From Pseudomonadota bacterium (GTDB lineage: Bacteria > Myxococcota_A > Polyangia > Polyangiales > Polyangiaceae), in the NCBI GenBank assembly GCA_003242355.1, contig QGUH01000319.1, positions 1 through 5,532 of the forward strand: a stretch of 5,532 nucleotides of DNA, read 5' to 3'. The translations under genes and the position numbers were made by a program. Each line of letters starts with the position of its first letter. Position 1 is the stretch's first letter. Under the pieces are notes generated by a model. The model saw only the letters and a list, made by a program, of their open reading frames with translations, made no database searches and was not told the origin of the DNA. Positions 5,422 through 5,532 of the stretch are shown piece by piece.

Positions 5422-5532
5422 GCGGGGGGGGCGGGGCCCGCCCCCCCCGCGCGGGGCCGGGCGGGGGGCCCCCCCCCGCGGCGGGGGGGCCGCCCCCCCC
5501 CCCACACCGCCCGCACCCCGCATCCCTCCCCC
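5422..5532. other. Extreme G/C homopolymer tail, likely assembly or read-end artefact
   Basis: Positions 5422-5503 hold 82 consecutive bases without A or T, with runs of 8 G (5424-5431), 8 C (5441-5448), 6 G (5463-5468), 9 C (5469-5477), 7 G (5483-5489) and 11 C (5493-5503), then a C-rich tail to the window end. The alternating G and C blocks are close to self-complementary. No coding or known RNA feature fits. Low-quality sequence at a contig end is the simplest reading; a true fold-back that ended the assembly is the alternative. Confidence 0.65.

Overview
This high-G+C window (about two thirds G+C or more by eye, with strong G/C bias at third codon positions) comes from a Gram-negative-like bacterium. 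The gene content and protein character suggest Myxococcota or a relative (an inference; nothing here is diagnostic). The genes are ordinary chromosomal housekeeping functions. There are no IS elements, phage genes, CRISPR arrays, tRNA or rRNA.

Layout: (1) 1-710, + strand: the 3' end of an ATP-dependent Lon protease gene, with the whole Ser/Lys peptidase domain; the gene begins outside the window. (2) 711-785: a short intergenic gap with a strong 11-bp GC stem-loop between convergent genes. (3) 786-1595, - strand: a ROK-family sugar kinase that most resembles polyphosphate glucokinases, with an unusual Arg/Pro-rich N-terminal extension. (4) 1596-1744: a divergent promoter region with an 8-bp inverted repeat beside a candidate -35 box. 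(5) 1745-4885, + strand: a likely operon of homoserine dehydrogenase (hom), glutamate racemase (murI, overlapping hom by 4 bp as GTGA) and an enoyl-ACP reductase of the plant/chlamydial type (fabI-like, 52 bp after murI). (6) 4886-5421: about 540 bp with no convincing gene, but with hairpins and a recurring octamer. (7) 5422-5503: 82 consecutive G/C bases made of long G and C runs, then a C-rich tail to the window end; this looks like a contig-edge artefact or an extreme fold-back.

The operon joins three biosynthetic precursor steps: the homoserine branch point for Thr/Met, D-glutamate for peptidoglycan, and the last reduction of each fatty-acid elongation cycle for membrane lipid. The kinase on the other strand would supply glucose-6-phosphate. 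I saw no clear undescribed system. The points most worth a second look are the plant-type enoyl reductase, the abnormal sequence before the second catalytic Cys of MurI, the (GC)n tract in the kinase N-terminus, the possibly leaderless hom start, and the structured non-coding tail.
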